Assembly: GCA_017415025.1 (NCBI GenBank)
Contig: JAFQJH010000004.1
Span: 226,031-290,030 of the forward strand
From: Clostridia bacterium
GTDB taxonomy: Bacteria > Bacillota > Clostridia > Oscillospirales > Acutalibacteraceae
Length of the DNA: 64,000 nucleotides
Direction of reading: 5' to 3'
How positions within the stretch are numbered: position 1 is the first letter of the stretch; every line of letters starts with the position of its first letter. Shown here one piece after another: positions 7,742 through 16,560 of the stretch. A model generated the notes under the pieces. That model was not told the DNA's origin. It made no database searches and saw only the letters and a list, made by a program, of their open reading frames with translations. A program made the position numbers and the translations under genes.

Positions 7742-9031
7742 TCACCTGTAAATAATCAATTTCTGTGCCTCGTCGATGTTCTCCGCCTTACCGATTGCAA
7801 CAAGTGAGGTGAGTGCCGCACCGTAAGCCGCCTCTTCCTCGTAACGGGGAATTTTTATTTCAGCTCCGAAAACCTCGGACGCTACCCTTTGCAAGGCTTT
7901 ATTCTTTCTTATACCGTTGCCCGAGCAGACGATAGTTTCGGTTTTTGCACCCGTATACATTGAGTGAAGCTCGTTTGCAATTGCATAAAGAATCGCAATA
8001 CTCATATCCCCTGCCGTAAAGTTATCCTGCGAAACGTTCGTAAAAGCACCGCGGATTGTCGGGTCGGAGCGCGTTCCGCAGAAACGGCTGTCTGCAACAA
8101 GGTCAGTATTAACTGCTGTTTCGAGCATTTTATCAATCTGCGGATAAAGTGAGCCGCATTTTTCACCCGTCGCCATTTCCACAACCGAAGCAAAGAAGCG
8201 TTCGAGCATTGAAAACGCTCTTCCGCCGCAAAGCGATGCGCCGACGACAAGATAACGCTTGCCGTCATAAGGACGGGATTCAATATTTTCACCCTTTACG
8301 GGAGTATCGTTAAGATAAGAAATCTGCGAGCCCGTGCCGACATTCAGAAGCGGTGCACTGACACCGACAGAGCCCATAAAGCTTGCCTGATTGTCACCGA
8401 TAGCAACCGAAACCTTAATGCCGTTCCATTCGCCGACAACGTCAAACTCTGCCGTAACCTCGGGGAGCATACCGTTATCGAGAGTAAATTTATTCTCAAT
8501 AATATCAAAGCAACCGAAGCTGGCGGCATTCGTAATATGCATCAGTGCAGTTTTTCTGCCGGTGAGCTTCATCGCGATATAGTCACCGATTGTGCATACG
8601 CCGACCGCATTTTCGGGAACGAGTGAATTTTCGCGGTTATAAAAATCTGTCACAAGACCGTAGCCTGCAAAACTGCCGAGATACTGTGCGTAGGTTTTGC
8701 CGTCCTTGTAGGGAAGGTTTCCGCGCTCGTCCTGCCAGATGTAAAGCGGACTGACAGCATTGCCGTCCTTGCCGTAATAGAGAATACCGTGCATCTGATT
8801 TGAAATGCCGATTGATTCAACCTTAACGTCAGCATTACGCAGAACGCTGTTTATAACCTCAAAAATCTTTTCTTCAATCACCGCAACATCCTGAATTTTC
8901 TCCCAGGTGTTCGGTGTTGCGATAAAAGAATCGTTATTATGTGTTGCCGAACAAATAATTTTGCCCGTTTCCGAATCCATCAGCACGGCGCAGATGCTCG
9001 TCGTGCCGATGTCTATACCTATTGAATACAT
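7742..9031 (-). CDS. FGGY-family carbohydrate kinase
   Basis: ATP-dependent sugar or polyol kinase of 429 residues. The N-terminus has the phosphate-1 motif GIDIGTTSICAVLMD, followed by GISNQMHGILYY, which is close to the QMHG motif of xylulokinase and sedoheptulokinase relatives. The expected catalytic base Asp lies in SVAIGDNQASFMGSVG, and the adenosine-region glycines are in IVCSGNGIRKN near the end. Length is a little short for the family (usually 450-520). It starts 9 bases after the glycyl radical enzyme. The kinase probably makes the phosphorylated substrate on which the radical enzyme or the isomerase acts. Substrate not determinable. Confidence 0.88.
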   Translation of the reverse strand: MYSIGIDIGTTSICAVLMDSETGKIICSATHNNDSFIATPNTWEKIQDVAVIEEKIFEVINSVLRNADVKVESIGISNQMHGILYYGKDGNAVSPLYIWQDERGNLPYKDGKTYAQYLGSFAGYGLVTDFYNRENSLVPENAVGVCTIGDYIAMKLTGRKTALMHITNAASFGCFDIIENKFTLDNGMLPEVTAEFDVVGEWNGIKVSVAIGDNQASFMGSVGVSAPLLNVGTGSQISYLNDTPVKGENIESRPYDGKRYLVVGASLCGGRAFSMLERFFASVVEMATGEKCGSLYPQIDKMLETAVNTDLVADSRFCGTRSDPTIRGAFTNVSQDNFTAGDMSIAILYAIANELHSMYTGAKTETIVCSGNGIRKNKALQRVASEVFGAEIKIPRYEEEAAYGAALTSLVAIGKAENIDEAQKLIIYR

Positions 9032-9040
9032 TTTATTACC

Positions 9041-11368
9041 TCAGCAGCCTAAGTTTGATGATTTCGGGTCAAGACGCTTGATGATATCCTGCTGAATTGC
9101 GGGTGACAAGTCGAGGAAGTTTACAAATGTACCGTGAATTCGCATAATGTAAACTCCGCTCGGAGCATACTTCTTCGGATTTTCAAGCACCTTTTTAAGA
9201 ATTTCCGCTGTTGTTACATTGACGTAGAGATAGAAGGGTGCAACGCCCTCATTAAGCGGATTGAAGAAGAGCGGATTGATAATCTTATCTCTGAATTCAA
9301 CTCCCTTACCCTCATCGGAATCGCTTGTAAAATATTTCGGGTCAATGCCGAGATGTGAAGCGTAGCCGCCATTGAATTTTTCGAACGGAAGCTTCATATT
9401 TGAAAGCATACGGAAACCGAGTCCGTTTTCTGCACTGCCGTAAAGCGGGTCAACGCCGTAGCCGAGCATTTCTCTTGACTTTCTGCCGTCGGGAGTTGCG
9501 CCTACCCAATAGCCGTAAAGAAGATGTGTTGACGGACTGCTGAAATCGGGACGGAAGCTGTTGCCGAGATAATTCTTTGCATTTGCAACAATGTCAGCAA
9601 CCCTTGAAGCAACCTCTGCCGCGTAGTTGTCAACCTTTTCGATATTGTTGCCGAACTTGTCTGTTGAAAGCAGGAATTCCTGCAAATCCTCATAGCCGAC
9701 AAAGTTCGCCTTAAGTGCTTCGACAAGCTTGCCTGCATCCTCGGGACGCTCCGAAAGAAGCTTATCAATTGCGCTGAAGGAATCGGCAATAACGGATGTG
9801 CCGTGGATAAGACAGCCGCTGCCGTTGTATTTTGTTCCCTGTGCGTTGAAGTCACGCATATCAATTCCGTTTTCAAGTCCGCCCATAAAGCAGGAAAGAA
9901 GCGGTACACGCTGAGTAGAGAGCGCAACGGAAGCACCGTTTGCTGCCTGTGCCATTTCCGCAACAAAGCGCTCTACATTCTTATAAAATTCTTCCTGCAC
10001 GTTTTCGAGTGTGCAAGCCTCAACCTCGGCAAGCTTTTCGCCCGTTACGGTTGAAATACCGCCCGTGAGTGTCATTTCAAGAATTTTGGGAAGGTTAAGC
10101 CAGCTGTTTGTCGTGTTACCGTTATCCTTACCCATAATCAAAGGCTCCTGACAGCCTGCGATTGAAATATCGGGAAGGTCTGCCTCGTCAACACCGTTTG
10201 CGCCGAGCACCTCGAAGAGTGAATCGTCGTTGAACATTGACGGAGTGAGCACTCCGGGTGTGAAGAAGAATCTGCCGAGCTCCTCATAGAGCTTCTGCGG
10301 AGTGTTCTTGTGAAGCTTGACCGAAAGAATCGGCTGGGGTAAGTTCATATCAAAATACGCATCAAGCATTGCGTAGGAGGTATCGTTTGTAAGGTCGTTG
10401 CCGTCCTTGTCGCGGCCGCTGATAATAACGTTCTGTGAAATCGCCCAGCTTCTGTCCGCAACGTTGAAAAAAACGAGGAAATGCTTGAAAAGACCTGCAA
10501 CCGTGTCACGGTCAAGTCCGTTTCTGTAAGGCTCGAAAATTCTGTCTGCATTGCCGACGGAGAATGCAAACGGATTGGGGGTCTGCTCAAGGCACATCAT
10601 CTGCCAGATAAGCAGGAAGGACTGCATAGCCTCGTACATATTCTCCGCGCCGAATTCGGGAACCTTGCGGAGAGTTTTTATCATCAGCTCAAGCTCTGCC
10701 TTGCGCTCGTCGGAGGCGTCCGCAAGCTTGCTTTGAGCAAGGTCAGCATACTTGTGAGCAAGGGCAATAACGCTTTCCATTGCGATTCTGAATGCCTTGT
10801 AGCCGTTGCCTTCCTTGTCAGCAACGCTGTCAATCATCGAACGCAGACCGTTTTTGATTGCATAGCGGTAGTCGGGGATAAGGTGTCCCGTAACCTGCTC
10901 AACAAAGTAGATAACCTCTTTTGTGCTGTCCTCGCACTTTGCATAGGTTTCGCCGAGCTTTACCGCATATTCAGTCTTGCTGAACTCGGTTTTTGCCTTT
11001 TCAATACGCTCTGCGGTGAATTCGTCATTCGGCTCAATGTCACCGAAAACAGCCGCAGGGTCACAGTAGCCGCTGAAGCCCTCAACCTTAAAGGACGGAT
11101 TGATAAGAGCATAGCTTCGTGCAAAGCCGTCATCCTGTGTGCCTGCAAAAATCTGGTTATCATCAAGATAAAGCGGAACGATATTAACAAGATCCAGAAG
11201 GATTGCCGCCTTTTTGACCTCTTCTGAAAAATCCTTATATTTTTCCTGCAACGCAAGCTCTGCTTCCTTGGCTATAAACCAGCCGTCAAGACGCATCTTT
11301 GCGCGCTCGTTTTTAAAAAGTGCCTTTGCCTTCTCTGTTAATTTTTCGGGAGTGTAGATGTTAAGCAT
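9041..11368 (-). CDS. Glycyl radical enzyme, lyase/dehydratase type (PFL superfamily)
   Basis: Oxygen-sensitive radical enzyme of 775 residues. The C-terminal glycyl radical loop is RIHGTFVNF with Gly746 as the radical site and Arg743 before it. The active-site loop reads AGCQEP, so Cys406 is the thiyl cysteine and Glu408 gives the CxE pair of eliminases (glycerol, choline, hydroxyproline and related enzymes). Pyruvate formate-lyase instead has two adjacent cysteines, so this is not PFL. It is encoded 13 bases after its activase and followed by a sugar kinase and isomerase, so a phosphorylated sugar or anhydro-sugar alcohol is the likely substrate. I recall a reported glycyl radical dehydratase for 1,5-anhydroglucitol-6-phosphate; this gene is a candidate member, unproven. 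There are no microcompartment shell genes. Confidence 0.9.
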   Translation of the reverse strand: MLNIYTPEKLTEKAKALFKNERAKMRLDGWFIAKEAELALQEKYKDFSEEVKKAAILLDLVNIVPLYLDDNQIFAGTQDDGFARSYALINPSFKVEGFSGYCDPAAVFGDIEPNDEFTAERIEKAKTEFSKTEYAVKLGETYAKCEDSTKEVIYFVEQVTGHLIPDYRYAIKNGLRSMIDSVADKEGNGYKAFRIAMESVIALAHKYADLAQSKLADASDERKAELELMIKTLRKVPEFGAENMYEAMQSFLLIWQMMCLEQTPNPFAFSVGNADRIFEPYRNGLDRDTVAGLFKHFLVFFNVADRSWAISQNVIISGRDKDGNDLTNDTSYAMLDAYFDMNLPQPILSVKLHKNTPQKLYEELGRFFFTPGVLTPSMFNDDSLFEVLGANGVDEADLPDISIAGCQEPLIMGKDNGNTTNSWLNLPKILEMTLTGGISTVTGEKLAEVEACTLENVQEEFYKNVERFVAEMAQAANGASVALSTQRVPLLSCFMGGLENGIDMRDFNAQGTKYNGSGCLIHGTSVIADSFSAIDKLLSERPEDAGKLVEALKANFVGYEDLQEFLLSTDKFGNNIEKVDNYAAEVASRVADIVANAKNYLGNSFRPDFSSPSTHLLYGYWVGATPDGRKSREMLGYGVDPLYGSAENGLGFRMLSNMKLPFEKFNGGYASHLGIDPKYFTSDSDEGKGVEFRDKIINPLFFNPLNEGVAPFYLYVNVTTAEILKKVLENPKKYAPSGVYIMRIHGTFVNFLDLSPAIQQDIIKRLDPKSSNLGC

Positions 11369-11381
11369 AGTGTGTTCTCCT

Positions 11382-12086
11382 TTAAGTCTTAACGACCTTC
11401 AAGCCGTTTGAGACAAACAAATTCTTAAATTCTTTAACAGTTTCATCGGAAACAAATCCGTTTTCAATTTCATATTCCGCCGACCATTTATCCTTACCGA
11501 ATTCGTGGTATGGTAAAAATTCAAAAACAGCGTTTGAGGTATCGTGCTTTGTGAAGAAATCGACAAAGCCCTGCGGAGTGTCATTCACGTTATGTATAAG
11601 AGGTATTCTGATATGTATCTGCCTGCCCGACAAAAAGACTTCTTCAAGATTTTTCTTGACCGCCTCGTTGCCGACGCCTATCCATTTTTTATGGATATCA
11701 GTATCAAAATGCTTGAAATCGGCTATCAGATAATCGACGTATTCTGCAATTTCAATAAGATGCGGGCTTGATGCATTTGTTTCAATCGCGGTGGATATTC
11801 CTGCCTCCTTCAGCTTTTTCAGAAGCTCGATAAGCTCCTCATACTGCAGGGTACATTCGCCGCCCGTGAAGGTTACTCCCCCACCGTCAAAAAACATCAT
11901 TCTGCTTCTTTTCACCTCGTCAAAAAGCTCGTCAACGGTGTAGTTTTTTGCGGATGAATATTCTGCTGACATACTCTCGGGATTCGAGCACCACTTACAG
12001 CGGAAATTGCATCCCTGCAGGTGGTAAACAAGCCTGTTTCCCGGTCCGTCCTGCGAGAAATTGAAGCCTTTTTGCAAAATTTTCAT
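11382..12086 (-). CDS. Glycyl-radical enzyme activating protein (radical SAM)
   Basis: Radical SAM activase of 234 residues that would install the glycyl radical on the enzyme encoded next. The CxxxCxxC cluster motif appears as CNFRCKWC near residue 26, preceded by the DGPGNRLVYHLQGC signature. GGGVTFTGGECTLQ is the SAM-binding GGE motif. It lacks the extra 8-cysteine ferredoxin insert seen in activases of glycerol and choline enzymes, so it is the short PflA-like kind. It is the first gene of the operon, with GAGGT 6 bases before the ATG and a consensus promoter upstream. Its fixed partner is the adjacent 775-residue enzyme. Confidence 0.93.
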   Translation of the reverse strand: MKILQKGFNFSQDGPGNRLVYHLQGCNFRCKWCSNPESMSAEYSSAKNYTVDELFDEVKRSRMMFFDGGGVTFTGGECTLQYEELIELLKKLKEAGISTAIETNASSPHLIEIAEYVDYLIADFKHFDTDIHKKWIGVGNEAVKKNLEEVFLSGRQIHIRIPLIHNVNDTPQGFVDFFTKHDTSNAVFEFLPYHEFGKDKWSAEYEIENGFVSDETVKEFKNLFVSNGLKVVKT

Positions 12087-12097
12087 TAAACTACCTC

Positions 12098-12115
12098 TTA
12101 TATATACATATATAA
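12098..12115. promoter_or_regulatory. AT-rich palindrome, candidate operator
   Basis: Eighteen-base near-perfect palindrome (8 of 9 half-site pairs) between the predicted transcription start and the activase ATG. A second, weaker palindrome (TTGTATA...TATGCAA, 12168-12181) lies upstream of the -35. Together they bracket the promoter. Confidence 0.4.
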
Positions 12116-12125
12116 TAACAGTTTG

Positions 12126-12154
12126 ATTGTATACTTTGACGAACCATTTGTCAA
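12126..12154 (-). promoter_or_regulatory. Promoter of the glycyl radical enzyme operon
   Basis: Minus-strand TTGACA (12149-12154) and TACAAT (12126-12131) with exactly 17 bases between them, 40 bases before the activase start. Confidence 0.72.
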
Positions 12155-12209
12155 GAATAAAAATAAATTGTATATATGCAATAAATTTTAGAATATTCCG
12201 TTATTTTGC

Positions 12210-12237
12210 TTGACTTTATCAGAAATTACTGTATAAT
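12210..12237 (+). promoter_or_regulatory. Promoter of the arg operon
   Basis: TTGACT and TATAAT separated by 16 bases, 32 bases before the argC start. The -10 lies inside an ARG-box-like palindrome. Confidence 0.7.
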
Positions 12238-12243
12238 TATTCA
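12230..12243. promoter_or_regulatory. Candidate ArgR/AhrC operator (ARG box)
   Basis: TGTATAATTATTCA matches the ARG-box pattern TGAATwwwwATTCA at all but one position. It covers the -10 hexamer, so a bound arginine repressor would block the polymerase. Confidence 0.62.
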
Positions 12244-12268
12244 ATATCAATGAATATAGGGTGATTAG

Positions 12269-13204
12269 GTGAAAAAGATTTTTATTGACGGAAAAGCAGG
12301 TACTACAGGACTGCGTATTTATGAAAGATTAAGCGAAAGAAAGGACATTGAGCTGATGCTCATTTCCGATGAGCTGCGCAAGGATGTGAATGCGCGAAGA
12401 GAGATGCTCAACTCCTGCGACATCGCTTTTCTCTGCCTTCCCGATGCGGCAGCAATGGAGTCGGTTTCGCTTATTGAGAACCCTGATGTAAGAGTGCTCG
12501 ACACTTCTACGGCTCACCGTACAAATCCCGCCTGGGCTTACGGCTTCCCCGAGCTTTCAGAGGCTCACAGAGAGAAGATTTTTAATTCCAACAGAATTGC
12601 CGTTCCGGGTTGTCACGCAAGCGGATTTATCGCACTTGTTTATCCCCTTGTTGAAAAAGGTGTGCTTTCTCCCGATGCACTTCTTGCGTGCCATTCACTT
12701 ACAGGCTACAGCGGCGGCGGCAACAAGATGATCGGCGAATATGAGGCTGACGAAATCGATGAAGGCTATTGCTCACCGCGCCAGTACGGACTCTCACAGA
12801 GCCACAAGCACCTTCCCGAAATGACGGCAATTACGGGAATTGAGAATGCTCCTGCGTTCACTCCGATAGTTGCAAGCTATTACAGCGGCATGCTCGTGAC
12901 CGTTCCTCTCTTCAAATCACAGATAAACGGCGCAAATTTAGAAGAAATTCGTAAAATTTATAGTGCAAAATACCACGGACCTGTGGTACAATATAAGTCT
13001 GACATCGGCGAGGGCGGTTTTATCTGCTCAAACAAGCTCTCCTTCAACGACGGTATGGAAATCTTTGTTGAGGGTAATGAGGACAGAATTATGCTTATGG
13101 CTCGCTACGACAATCTCGGTAAGGGTGCTTCGGGCGCGGCTATACAGAATATGAACATTATACTCGGTGTCGATGAAACTACAGGACTTAATTTTGAGGT
13201 GTAA
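12269..13204 (+). CDS. argC: N-acetyl-gamma-glutamyl-phosphate reductase, short type
   Basis: Third enzyme of arginine synthesis. It reduces N-acetylglutamyl phosphate to the semialdehyde with NADPH. Length is 311 residues, matching the short (type 2) ArgC form rather than the 340-350 residue common form. The N-terminal Rossmann motif is reduced to FIDGKAGTTGLRI. The catalytic Cys115 sits in VPGCHASGF, and HLPEM contains the conserved His. It starts with GTG preceded by AGGGTGA. It is first in an argC-J-B-D operon, behind a promoter overlapped by an ARG box. argF, argG and argH are not in this window. Confidence 0.93.
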   Translation: MKKIFIDGKAGTTGLRIYERLSERKDIELMLISDELRKDVNARREMLNSCDIAFLCLPDAAAMESVSLIENPDVRVLDTSTAHRTNPAWAYGFPELSEAHREKIFNSNRIAVPGCHASGFIALVYPLVEKGVLSPDALLACHSLTGYSGGGNKMIGEYEADEIDEGYCSPRQYGLSQSHKHLPEMTAITGIENAPAFTPIVASYYSGMLVTVPLFKSQINGANLEEIRKIYSAKYHGPVVQYKSDIGEGGFICSNKLSFNDGMEIFVEGNEDRIMLMARYDNLGKGASGAAIQNMNIILGVDETTGLNFEV

Positions 13205-13207
13205 GAA

Positions 13208-14419
13208 ATGAAAGAAATTACAGGCGGTATCTGCGCCGCTAAGGGATTCAAGGCAAACGGAATTCATTGCGGAATCAGAAAGAACAAGACAAAGAGAGAC
13301 CTTTCACTTATTACAAGTGAAGTTAAGGCTGCGGCTGCGGCTGTATATACAACAAATCTCGTTAAGGGTGCTCCCCTTACCGTTACAAAAGCTCATATCG
13401 CTGACGGCTATGCTCAGGCGGTTATCTGCAACAGCGGTAATGCCAACACCTGCAACGCAAACGGAATTGAAATTGCAGAGCAGATGAGTGAGCTTGTCGA
13501 AAAAGCAACAGGCATCAGCAAGAACGACGTTGTTATCGCTTCAACGGGCGTTATCGGTCAGGTGCTTGACATTACTCCTATCGCAAACGGCATGGACGAG
13601 CTTGCCGCAGGTCTCGGCGACCACAGCGACTTGGCCGCTGAAGGTATTATGACAACAGACACCGTTAAAAAGGAAATCGCAGTCAGCTTTGACATCGGCG
13701 GTGTTGAATGTAAAATCGGCGGTATTGCAAAGGGCAGCGGTATGATTCACCCGAATATGGCAACAATGCTCGTATTCATCACAACTGACGTTGCTATCGC
13801 TCCTGAGCTTCTTCAGAAGGCGCTGAGCACGGACATCGCTTCAACCTTCAATATGGTAAGCGTTGACGGCGACACTTCAACAAACGATATGGTAACGGTA
13901 CTTGCAAACGGTATGGCAGGCAACGCTATTATTGATAAAGAGGATGAGAGCTTCGCAGAATTCTGCAAGGCACTCAACAGCGTTACAGTTTACCTTTGCA
14001 GAAAAATTGCAGGTGACGGCGAGGGCGCAACAAAGCTCCTCGAATGTAAGGTAACGGGTGCGACTGACGAAAAGACAGCAAAAACTGTTGCAAAGTCGGT
14101 TATCTGCTCATCACTTCTCAAGGCAGCTATGTTCGGCGCTGATGCTAACTGGGGACGCGTTCTCTGCGCTATCGGTTACAGCGGTGCTGACGTTGACGTT
14201 AATAAGATTGATGTCAGCTTTGAGTCGGCAAAGGGCAGACTTGACGTTTGCGTAAACGGCGCAGGCATTGAATTTTCCGAGGAGAAGGCAAAGGAAATCC
14301 TTCTTGAAAAAGAAATCGACATCCTTGTTGAGCTCAACTCGGGTGATGCCAAGGCAACAGCCTGGGGCTGCGACCTTACTTATGATTATGTTAAAATCAA
14401 CGGCGATTACAGAACCTAA
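13208..14419 (+). CDS. argJ: Bifunctional ornithine acetyltransferase/N-acetylglutamate synthase
   Basis: Recycles the acetyl group from N-acetylornithine to glutamate; many homologues also use acetyl-CoA. The 403-residue precursor cleaves itself into alpha and beta chains. The cleavage site and nucleophile are visible as Thr186 in KGSGMIHPNMATML. STGVIGQ (the oxyanion-hole Thr-Gly region) and the C-terminal AxNSGDAKATAWGCDL-like tail are present. It starts 3 bases after argC. Presence of ArgJ means the organism uses the cyclic acetyl pathway. Confidence 0.96.
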   Translation: MKEITGGICAAKGFKANGIHCGIRKNKTKRDLSLITSEVKAAAAAVYTTNLVKGAPLTVTKAHIADGYAQAVICNSGNANTCNANGIEIAEQMSELVEKATGISKNDVVIASTGVIGQVLDITPIANGMDELAAGLGDHSDLAAEGIMTTDTVKKEIAVSFDIGGVECKIGGIAKGSGMIHPNMATMLVFITTDVAIAPELLQKALSTDIASTFNMVSVDGDTSTNDMVTVLANGMAGNAIIDKEDESFAEFCKALNSVTVYLCRKIAGDGEGATKLLECKVTGATDEKTAKTVAKSVICSSLLKAAMFGADANWGRVLCAIGYSGADVDVNKIDVSFESAKGRLDVCVNGAGIEFSEEKAKEILLEKEIDILVELNSGDAKATAWGCDLTYDYVKINGDYRT

Positions 14420-14431
14420 GGAGATTTTGAT

Positions 14432-15322
14432 ATGAGAATTCCCAACGCTGACAGAGCGCACGTTCTGACTCACGCTCTGCCTTACATACAGAAATACAGA
14501 AACAAAATACTCGTCGTTAAATACGGCGGTAACGCTATGATTAACGAGGACTTAAAGCAGTCCGTTATGAGCGACATCATCCTTCTCTCAACGGTCGGCA
14601 TCAAAGTTGTTCTCGTTCACGGCGGCGGTCCCGAAATTACCGAAATGCTTGCAAAAATCGGCAAGGAGACAAAGTTCGTCAACGGACTTCGCGTTACCGA
14701 TAAGGAAACTGCAGATGTTGTTCAGATGGTGCTTGCAGGTAAGATTAACAAGAGTCTTGTCAGCCTTATACAGTCAAAGGGCGGTAAGGCAATCGGTCTT
14801 AGCGGTGCTGACGGCCATATGATTATCGCAAAGCCCAGAAGCGCAGAGCTCGGCTTTGTCGGTGATATCGAAAAGGTTGACGTTACACCGATTCTCGACA
14901 CACTTTCAATGGGCTACATCCCCGTTGTTTCAACTGTCGGCTGTGACAAGGAGGGCAACGTTTACAACATCAATGCTGACACCGTTGCCGCTAAAATCGC
15001 AGGCGAGCTCAAGGCAGAGAGCCTTATCTCGATGACAGATATCGAGGGCATCCTCCGCGATAAGGACGACCCGAACTCGCTGATTTCACGAATTTATATA
15101 GAAGACGCTCCGAAGCTTACACAGGAAGGCATTATCTCCGGCGGTATGATTCCCAAGGTTCAGTGCTGTGTTGATGCAATCAATTGGGGCGTTCGCAAGG
15201 TCTTTGTTATCGACGGCAGAGTGAAGCACTCAATTATCATTGAAGTGCTGACCGATGAAGGTATCGGCACGATGTTCGTCAACGGCGAGGACTACAAGAA
15301 AAGACACCCGGAGGCAAAATAA
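14432..15322 (+). CDS. argB: Acetylglutamate kinase
   Basis: Phosphorylates N-acetylglutamate, the usual feedback-controlled step of arginine synthesis. Amino-acid-kinase fold of 296 residues. Visible motifs are the N-terminal VVKYGGNAM with the catalytic Lys, the VLVHGGGPEI glycine loop, and GGMIPKVQCC near the ATP site. The N-terminal helix HVLTHALPYIQKYRNK is the segment that in arginine-sensitive hexameric forms links dimers, so feedback inhibition by arginine is likely (inference). Preceded by AAGGAG; 12 bases after argJ. Confidence 0.96.
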   Translation: MRIPNADRAHVLTHALPYIQKYRNKILVVKYGGNAMINEDLKQSVMSDIILLSTVGIKVVLVHGGGPEITEMLAKIGKETKFVNGLRVTDKETADVVQMVLAGKINKSLVSLIQSKGGKAIGLSGADGHMIIAKPRSAELGFVGDIEKVDVTPILDTLSMGYIPVVSTVGCDKEGNVYNINADTVAAKIAGELKAESLISMTDIEGILRDKDDPNSLISRIYIEDAPKLTQEGIISGGMIPKVQCCVDAINWGVRKVFVIDGRVKHSIIIEVLTDEGIGTMFVNGEDYKKRHPEAK

Positions 15323-16489
15323 ATGAGCATTGCAGAAATTGATAAAGAATATATAGCTAACACCTACGCGCGTTTTCCCGTTGAGCTTGTCAGCGGTAAG
15401 GGCGCAATACTTAAGGATACAAACGGCAAGGAATACATCGACCTCGGCGCAGGTATTGCCGTCAACGTTTTCGGTGTTGCAGATGACGAGTGGCTGAAGG
15501 CTGTTACAAATCAGCTGAACACTCTCACTCATACATCAAACCTCTATTTTACAGAGCCCTGCTCAACTCTTGCAAAGATGCTCTGTGAAAGAACAGGAAT
15601 GAAAAAGGCTTTCTTCGGCAACAGCGGTGCAGAGGCTAACGAATGTGCAATCAAGGTTGCGCGCCGTTATGCTTTTGAAAAGTACGGCGACGAGAACCAT
15701 TCAACAATTATCACTCTTAAAAACAGCTTCCACGGCAGAACGATAGCCACTCTCACCGCAACAGGTCAGGACGGCTATCATACCCATTTCGGCCCGTTCG
15801 TTAAGGGCTTTGTTTACGCCGAGGCTAACAACCTTGACGATGTCAAGCGCCTTGCAGAAGAAAACAACTGTGTAGCCGTTATGATGGAGCTCGTTCAGGG
15901 CGAGGGCGGAGTATGCAAGCTCGACAAGGATTTCGTTGACGGTGTCAAGGCTCTTGCAGACGAAAAGGATATGCTCATCATCATCGACGAGGTGCAGACA
16001 GGTAACGGCAGAACAGGCTCACTCTACGCTTTCCAGCAGTACGGACTCAGCCCCGACATCGTCACAACAGCAAAGGGCATCGGCGGCGGTCTTCCGATCG
16101 GTATCGCAATGCTCGGCGAAAAGGTAAAGGATGTACTTGTTCCCGGCTCACACGGTACGACCTTTGGCGGAAATCCCGTTTGCTGTGCAGGCGCCTGCAA
16201 CATTCTTTCACGAATTGATGACGAACTCCTTGCAGAAGTCAAGGCAAAGAGCGAATATATTTTTGAGGAATTGGGTAACGCTCAAGGGGTTAAGAGCGTA
16301 AGCGGTCTCGGTCTTATGATCGGCATTGAAACCGAAAAGAGCGCAAAGGATATTGTGAACGCTTGTCTTCAGAAGGGTGTTCTCGTTCTTACTGCAAAGA
16401 CAAAGGTAAGACTTCTTCCTCCGCTCAACATCGGCTGGGATGAGCTTAAAAAGGCAATCGCAATTCTTAAGGAAGCTATTGCTGAATAA
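15323..16489 (+). CDS. argD: Acetylornithine aminotransferase
   Basis: PLP-dependent class III aminotransferase of 388 residues that converts N-acetylglutamate semialdehyde to N-acetylornithine. The PLP lysine is Lys251 in TTAKGIGGGLPIG. FFGNSGAEANECAIKVAR and IIDEVQTGNGRTG are family signatures. It begins directly after the argB stop, with GGAGG inside the argB end. Last gene of the arg operon, closed by a strong terminator. Confidence 0.95.
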   Translation: MSIAEIDKEYIANTYARFPVELVSGKGAILKDTNGKEYIDLGAGIAVNVFGVADDEWLKAVTNQLNTLTHTSNLYFTEPCSTLAKMLCERTGMKKAFFGNSGAEANECAIKVARRYAFEKYGDENHSTIITLKNSFHGRTIATLTATGQDGYHTHFGPFVKGFVYAEANNLDDVKRLAEENNCVAVMMELVQGEGGVCKLDKDFVDGVKALADEKDMLIIIDEVQTGNGRTGSLYAFQQYGLSPDIVTTAKGIGGGLPIGIAMLGEKVKDVLVPGSHGTTFGGNPVCCAGACNILSRIDDELLAEVKAKSEYIFEELGNAQGVKSVSGLGLMIGIETEKSAKDIVNACLQKGVLVLTAKTKVRLLPPLNIGWDELKKAIAILKEAIAE

Positions 16490-16512
16490 AATACAACCAT
16501 ATACAAATTATA

Positions 16513-16548
16513 AAAGTGCGGAATTTCAACTCCGCACTTTTTCTTTTT
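16513..16548 (+). terminator. Rho-independent terminator of the arg operon
   Basis: Ten-base-pair stem AAAGTGCGGA/TCCGCACTTT with an 8-base loop, followed by TTCTTTTT. It also isolates the downstream hydrolase gene, whose AAGGAG site begins right after the T-run. Confidence 0.85.
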
Positions 16549-16560
16549 AAGGAGATTATT

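Noticed and set aside
10481-11227. 248-codon plus-strand frame opposite the glycyl radical enzyme
   Set aside because: It lies wholly antisense to a well-supported enzyme with catalytic motifs, has no ribosome binding site, and its protein is low in recognisable structure.
9041-11368. Pyruvate formate-lyase
   Set aside because: The active-site loop is GCQEP with one Cys and a Glu two residues on, while PFL has two adjacent cysteines. Neighbours are sugar kinase and isomerase genes.
16516-16560. Longer N-terminus for the bile salt hydrolase
   Set aside because: It would start in the terminator hairpin and place the nucleophile Cys away from the N-terminus.
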